Positions 14,890 to 17,710 of a stretch of 17,710 bases of DNA are shown here, one piece after another. The translations under genes were made by a program, and so were the position numbers. The DNA lies in contig NZ_CASEXV010000009.1 in the NCBI RefSeq assembly GCF_949292005.1, forward strand, positions 1 through 17,710. The letters are read 5' to 3'. The notes beneath the pieces are model-generated. The model had not been told where the DNA came from. It saw only the letters and a list, made by a program, of their open reading frames with translations, and ran no database searches. Numbering within the stretch: position 1 is the stretch's first letter; every line of letters starts with the position of its first letter. This DNA comes from an uncultured Bifidobacterium sp. Lineage in GTDB: Bacteria > Actinomycetota > Actinomycetes > Actinomycetales > Bifidobacteriaceae.

Positions 14890-16455
14890 GTGGACACACA
14901 GCACGACCTCGATGACGCCTCCGGCCTCGCCGGCATGATACTCACCGTCACGACGACCCCCACCCCGCAACGCATCATCGAGTCGATCACCTCGCTCGCC
15001 ATTTCGGGGATACTCCACGAGGGGCAGCGCCTACCCACCGTCCGCGAGCTCGCCCATCACCTGCGCGTCAGCCCCGCCACCGTTTCCACCGCCTACCATG
15101 CCCTGGCCAGATCCGGCGTCATACGATCCCGCGGCCGCGCCGGCACCTTTGTTCTTCGCCAATCACACGGGGAAGGGCCCTTCCGCGAATCACCGCGGGA
15201 TGCGTCCAGCCATGATGAACGGCCCATCATGGATCTGTCCACGGGAACGCCGGATTCCGCCCTTCTTCCGGACATCAGACCGTTCCTCCAGAAGCTGGGA
15301 AGGCGCAAGGCCTTCGTCAACTCGTACGACGGGCCGACGATTCTTCCTCTTCTGGAGTCCGCGCTCCGTCGCTCGTGGCCCTACGATCCCGAATCGATGA
15401 CGATGGTCTCCGGGGGCGGGGACGGATTGGCGCTGGCCATCGAATCCTTCCTTCATCCCGGCGATTTCGCGATCACCGAGAGCCCCACGTATCCGCTGAT
15501 TCTCGATCTCATCGAGGCACAGGGAGCCATTCCCGTCGGAATCAGCATGGACGCCCACGGGATGATCCCGGAGGAGCTGGACAAGGCCCTGACCATGATC
15601 AGGCATTCCCGACCCGGAGCCGGCGACAATCGCTATCAGGTGGGAATGATCATCCTCCAGCCACGGGCGCAGAATCCCACGGGAGCAAGCCTTGACGAGA
15701 ATCGCGCCGCGGAACTGGCCGACGTGGTGCGGTCGCATTATCCGCAGACCCGTGATGCCGAACCCTGCGATCACGGCGCACTCCTCCGCCGGACCGACGA
15801 CGGCCACACGATGCCGCTCGTGATCGAGGACGACCACAGCGGGGACATCGCCAACGCCTTCGCGGTGTCGCTGGCCACGCATATTCCGCAGCAGGTCATT
15901 CACATCCGCAGCTTCTCCAAATCCCATGGTCCCGATCTACGACTCGCAGCACTGTCGGGAAGCACCGCGAACGTGGACGCCATCATCACCAGGCGGCGGC
16001 GCGGAGCCGGATGGGTGAGCCGCTTTCTGCAGGAGATCCTCTACGAGATGCTCACGGACAGGGGCACGTTCGACAGGATCATCAGCGCCCGGCACACCTA
16101 TGCGATGCGCCAGAGGACCATGCGCGCACTGCTGGAAAGACAGGGCCTGACCATTCAGACCGGAGATGGGCTGAACGTATGGATTCCCGTCGCGGACGAG
16201 GACGCGGCACGGAGAGTCCTGGCCGCCCATGCCATTCGCGCGGCCGGAGGCGCGGCTTTCATGCCACGATTCCGCATCGGCTCCGCGGAAGGATTCGGTT
16301 CGGGTATGCGAGTCACCATCTCGGACCAGTCCACACTGACCGATGATGTCGCCAAAGCCATCAGCGAGGCGGCGACGGCGACGCCGGTGGCAGAACCCAC
16401 TGACGATTCATCTCACGACGCACATCGCGCCAACCCGGCAGCCACCCATCCATAA
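14890..16455 (+). CDS. MocR-type transcriptional regulator (GntR HTH fused to an aminotransferase-like domain)
   Basis: PLP-sensing transcription factor of the MocR/PdxR subfamily of GntR, 521 residues. Residues about 25-92 are the winged helix: LPTVRELAHHLRVSPATVSTAY followed by SRGRAGTFV. After a short Ser/Asp/Glu-rich linker comes a fold-type I aminotransferase-like domain (about 113-490), with SPTYPLI, PRAQNPTG (N262), IEDDHSGDI and SFSKS (K344, predicted PLP Schiff-base lysine). The common EDDY is EDDH here. The start is GTG 14890 with GGCAGGA about 5 nt upstream. The last 30 residues are a polar tail, and the gene's end overlaps the convergent metallopeptidase by 95 bp. Divergent from an aminotransferase-SDR operon, it most likely controls that operon in response to the amine substrate, as GabR or TauR do. 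The effector is unknown. Confidence 0.93.
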   Translation: MDTQHDLDDASGLAGMILTVTTTPTPQRIIESITSLAISGILHEGQRLPTVRELAHHLRVSPATVSTAYHALARSGVIRSRGRAGTFVLRQSHGEGPFRESPRDASSHDERPIMDLSTGTPDSALLPDIRPFLQKLGRRKAFVNSYDGPTILPLLESALRRSWPYDPESMTMVSGGGDGLALAIESFLHPGDFAITESPTYPLILDLIEAQGAIPVGISMDAHGMIPEELDKALTMIRHSRPGAGDNRYQVGMIILQPRAQNPTGASLDENRAAELADVVRSHYPQTRDAEPCDHGALLRRTDDGHTMPLVIEDDHSGDIANAFAVSLATHIPQQVIHIRSFSKSHGPDLRLAALSGSTANVDAIITRRRRGAGWVSRFLQEILYEMLTDRGTFDRIISARHTYAMRQRTMRALLERQGLTIQTGDGLNVWIPVADEDAARRVLAAHAIRAAGGAAFMPRFRIGSAEGFGSGMRVTISDQSTLTDDVAKAISEAATATPVAEPTDDSSHDAHRANPAATHP

Positions 16456-17005
16456 GATGCTGGAAACCTTCGCCATGTCCCCGCGCCCACAGATGGGTCA
16501 TCTCATGAACAAGCACGTATTCCAGAAACTTCGGATCCATCAGTCCCAGCTGAAGGTTGAGGCGTATTCGCCCCGTCGCCGGAGTACAGGAACCCCACCG
16601 GGTCGTCATCCTACGGATGGTGATCGCCGATGGGGATCTGCCGACGATGGGTTGCCACCGCGAGAGAAGACCGGGAAGCCGCTCCTCGATGACGCGTCGA
16701 GACGCGGCCTCGGCATCCGGAGTCCACACGAGGACGTCGCCGTTCGTCTCGGCATCAAGAAGCCGCGAACGTTGGGCGGCGATCCAGCGGGCCTTCGCAC
16801 GGACAAGCGCGACAATCCTCTCCTCGGAGACCCTTGCCGGCGCGGACACCACAACCATCGCCCCTCGAGGGCGCACCCTGAGATACATGTTCACGATGTT
16901 TTTACGCAGGACCACGACCGTCAGACCGTCAACGGCGATGGTGCTCTCGCGCAGGACCGGATGTCGTGAACGCGCGCTGGCCTGTCGTTGTGGCATGAGT
17001 CGCAT
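16361..17005 (-). CDS. YgjP-type zinc metallopeptidase (M48 / DUF45 family)
   Basis: Predicted cytosolic metal-dependent hydrolase of the YgjP family (Pfam DUF45), 214 residues from ATG 17005. It has the family pattern: an N-terminal beta-rich part (VRPRGAMVVVSAP), TTRWGSC at about 134-140, NLQLGLMDP, then VHEMTHLWARGHGEGF, giving the zinc motif H167-E168-xx-H171 with H177 as likely third ligand. The physiological substrate is not known for the family. The start is uncertain: no clear Shine-Dalgarno precedes ATG 17005 or ATG 16996, and the frame is open upstream to GTG 17170, though that part looks non-coding. Its 3' end overlaps the convergent MocR gene by 95 bp, the two encoding unrelated polar tails. 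Confidence 0.85.
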   Translation of the reverse strand: MRLMPQRQASARSRHPVLRESTIAVDGLTVVVLRKNIVNMYLRVRPRGAMVVVSAPARVSEERIVALVRAKARWIAAQRSRLLDAETNGDVLVWTPDAEAASRRVIEERLPGLLSRWQPIVGRSPSAITIRRMTTRWGSCTPATGRIRLNLQLGLMDPKFLEYVLVHEMTHLWARGHGEGFQHLMDGWLPGWRDVRREMNRQWVLPPASPSPPR

Positions 17006-17314
17006 TCTCGCGCGGACCGAGGACGGCCTACCGCGGCGAACGACCTGTGAACTGACGCATAAAAGGATCGGCGATGCGCGCGTGACCGACGCTGCGAATG
17101 CCGGCGGCCACGTGGCACGACCACAGGCATGTCCGAGAGCATCCCACAGGATCGCGACCATTCTCGACACGATACGTCACGCTTACTCGCACAACGGCTT
17201 TCGCTCCATTCCAGCCTCGCCGTCCGGCCAACGACGCGACACGCTATATGACATCTTGACAGTCCAGATGACACTGGTTATCCTAGCTATTTGTGCGCTT
17301 TATGGCGTGCTAGC
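17006..17314. other. Intergenic region between the metallopeptidase and tRNA-Ile
   Basis: A 309-base gap. The metallopeptidase frame stays open on the minus strand up to 17170 but shows no conserved features there. A consensus tRNA promoter occupies 17256-17284. I saw nothing else recognisable. Confidence 0.5.
17256..17284 (+). promoter_or_regulatory. Promoter of tRNA-Ile
   Basis: A perfect -35 TTGACA at 17256-17261, a 17-nt spacer and -10 TATCCT at 17279-17284, about 30 nt before the mature tRNA. It is the best sigma-70/HrdB-like promoter in the window. Confidence 0.85.
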
Positions 17315-17710
17315 GGGCCCGTAGCTCAGGTGGTTAGAGCGCATCCCTGATAAGGATGAGGTCGGAGGTTCAAGTCCTCCCGGGCCCACAGGCAAGAATT
17401 CAGCGGCAAGTGTTTTGCCGCTCTTTTTTTCGCCGGCATGGAAGATTCTCATCGGATATGCATTCGGGGCTATGGCGCAGCTGGTAGCGCATCTGCTTTG
17501 CAAGCAGAGGGTCGCCGGTTCGAACCCGGCTAGCTCCACCAGATGGTCGTTGTTCAAACCCACGACCTGACCGGTTTGATTTCCCGTTTCCACAGCTTGC
17601 CGCCGCGTGGTGGCGAGCTGCTGCACGTCCGGGTCGAAGAGGATGGTGAAGGGTTCTCCGGGTTGGGCGTCGATGTGGTCGTCGTCTTGGACGTAGAGCT
17701 TGTCGAAGAA
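17300..17710 (-). CDS. 3' end of an unrecognised protein entering from the right edge; frame continues antisense through both tRNA genes
   Basis: The minus strand is open from the window edge to a stop at 17300. The first part (17710 to about 17545) reads like true coding sequence: codons mostly end in G or C and the peptide is FFDKLYVQDD..., then QPGEPFTILFDPDVQQ and VVGLNNDHL. Beyond it the frame runs antisense across tRNA-Ala, the terminator and tRNA-Ile; that part is a by-product of the tRNA sequences. A native stop therefore appears to be missing, as seen when a gene abuts a tRNA attachment site. I do not recognise the family. A recombinase or other mobile-element protein is possible but unproven. 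Confidence 0.4.
   Translation of the reverse strand, partial: FFDKLYVQDDDHIDAQPGEPFTILFDPDVQQLATTRRQAVETGNQTGQVVGLNNDHLVELAGFEPATLCLQSRCATSCAIAPNAYPMRIFHAGEKKSGKTLAAEFLPVGPGGLEPPTSSLSGMRSNHLSYGPASTP
17315..17388 (+). tRNA. tRNA-Ile (anticodon GAT)
   Basis: A complete cloverleaf: acceptor GGGCCCG pairs with CGGGCCC, D stem GCTC/GAGC, anticodon stem CATCC/GGATG with loop CTGATAA (anticodon GAT at 17349-17351), and T arm GGAGG-TTCAAGT-CCTCC. The discriminator is A. The next bases are CA, so the 3' CCA is not encoded and must be added by nucleotidyltransferase. It reads AUC/AUU codons. Not linked to an rRNA operon within the window. Confidence 0.97.
17402..17430 (+). terminator. Intrinsic terminator after tRNA-Ile
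   Basis: AGCGGCAA at 17402-17409 and TTGCCGCT at 17415-17422 form a perfect 8-bp stem with a 5-nt loop, followed by C and seven T residues. It separates the two tRNA genes, so tRNA-Ala either has its own promoter in 17431-17465 or depends on read-through. Confidence 0.92.
17466..17541 (+). tRNA. tRNA-Ala (anticodon TGC)
   Basis: A complete cloverleaf with acceptor GGGGCTA pairing TAGCTCC, including the G3:U70 wobble pair that identifies tRNA-Ala to alanyl-tRNA synthetase. The anticodon stem is TCTGC/GCAGA with loop TTTGCAA (anticodon TGC at 17499-17501), and the T loop is TTCGAAC. Here the terminal CCA is encoded (17539-17541), unlike tRNA-Ile next to it. It decodes GCN alanine codons. The 3' ends of such tRNA genes are frequent phage or integrative-element attachment sites. 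Confidence 0.97.

Noticed and set aside
17300..17541. Peptide with GGLEPPTSSLSG and ELAGFEPATL segments
   Set aside because: These are the well-known false translations of the antisense strands of tRNA genes, not protein domains.

Overview
The window looks like a chromosomal segment of a high-GC actinobacterium, most likely a Bifidobacterium. This rests on protein character and gene content: an actinobacterial PEP carboxylase divergent from a ThrE-type exporter, an ahpC / thioredoxin-reductase-like pair, Dps and compact tRNA genes. It is inference, since no database search was possible. A near-perfect ParB-binding site (parS) at 7555-7568 suggests the segment lies in the origin-proximal part of the chromosome.

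Layout, left to right. (1) 1-1568, minus: a threonine/serine exporter running off the left edge. (2) 1919-4675, plus: ppc, closed by a strong bidirectional terminator. (3) 4952-7331, minus: a two-gene peroxide-defence operon, ahpC followed by a flavoprotein with a thioredoxin reductase core and an AhpF-NTD-like CxxC domain at its C terminus, the reverse of the AhpF order. (4) 7643-9082, minus: a 14-TM MFS exporter whose 5' leader contains a terminator-like hairpin. parS lies between this gene and ahpC. (5) 9442-12262, plus: beta-carbonic anhydrase, a CNNM/CorC-type CBS membrane protein and Dps. (6) 12423-16455: a likely catabolic module, with a class III omega-aminotransferase and an SDR dehydrogenase in a minus-strand operon, divergent from a MocR-type (GntR-aminotransferase fusion) regulator. 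The shared intergenic region carries a 22-bp dyad and a tandem repeat. (7) 16361-17005, minus: a YgjP-type metallopeptidase overlapping the regulator tail to tail. (8) 17315-17541, plus: tRNA-Ile(GAT), with a clear promoter and terminator, and tRNA-Ala(TGC). (9) Right edge, minus: the end of an unrecognised protein whose frame runs antisense through both tRNA genes, a possible integration boundary.

Functionally, AhpC, its reductase and Dps form a peroxide and iron defence neighbourhood in an organism presumably lacking respiration. PEP carboxylase and carbonic anhydrase both concern bicarbonate: the first consumes it and the second supplies it. The aminotransferase/SDR/MocR set fits regulated transamination of an omega-amino compound (taurine, beta-alanine or GABA are candidates) followed by reduction of the aldehyde. 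The substrate cannot be fixed from sequence. No CRISPR array, rRNA gene or complete insertion sequence was seen.
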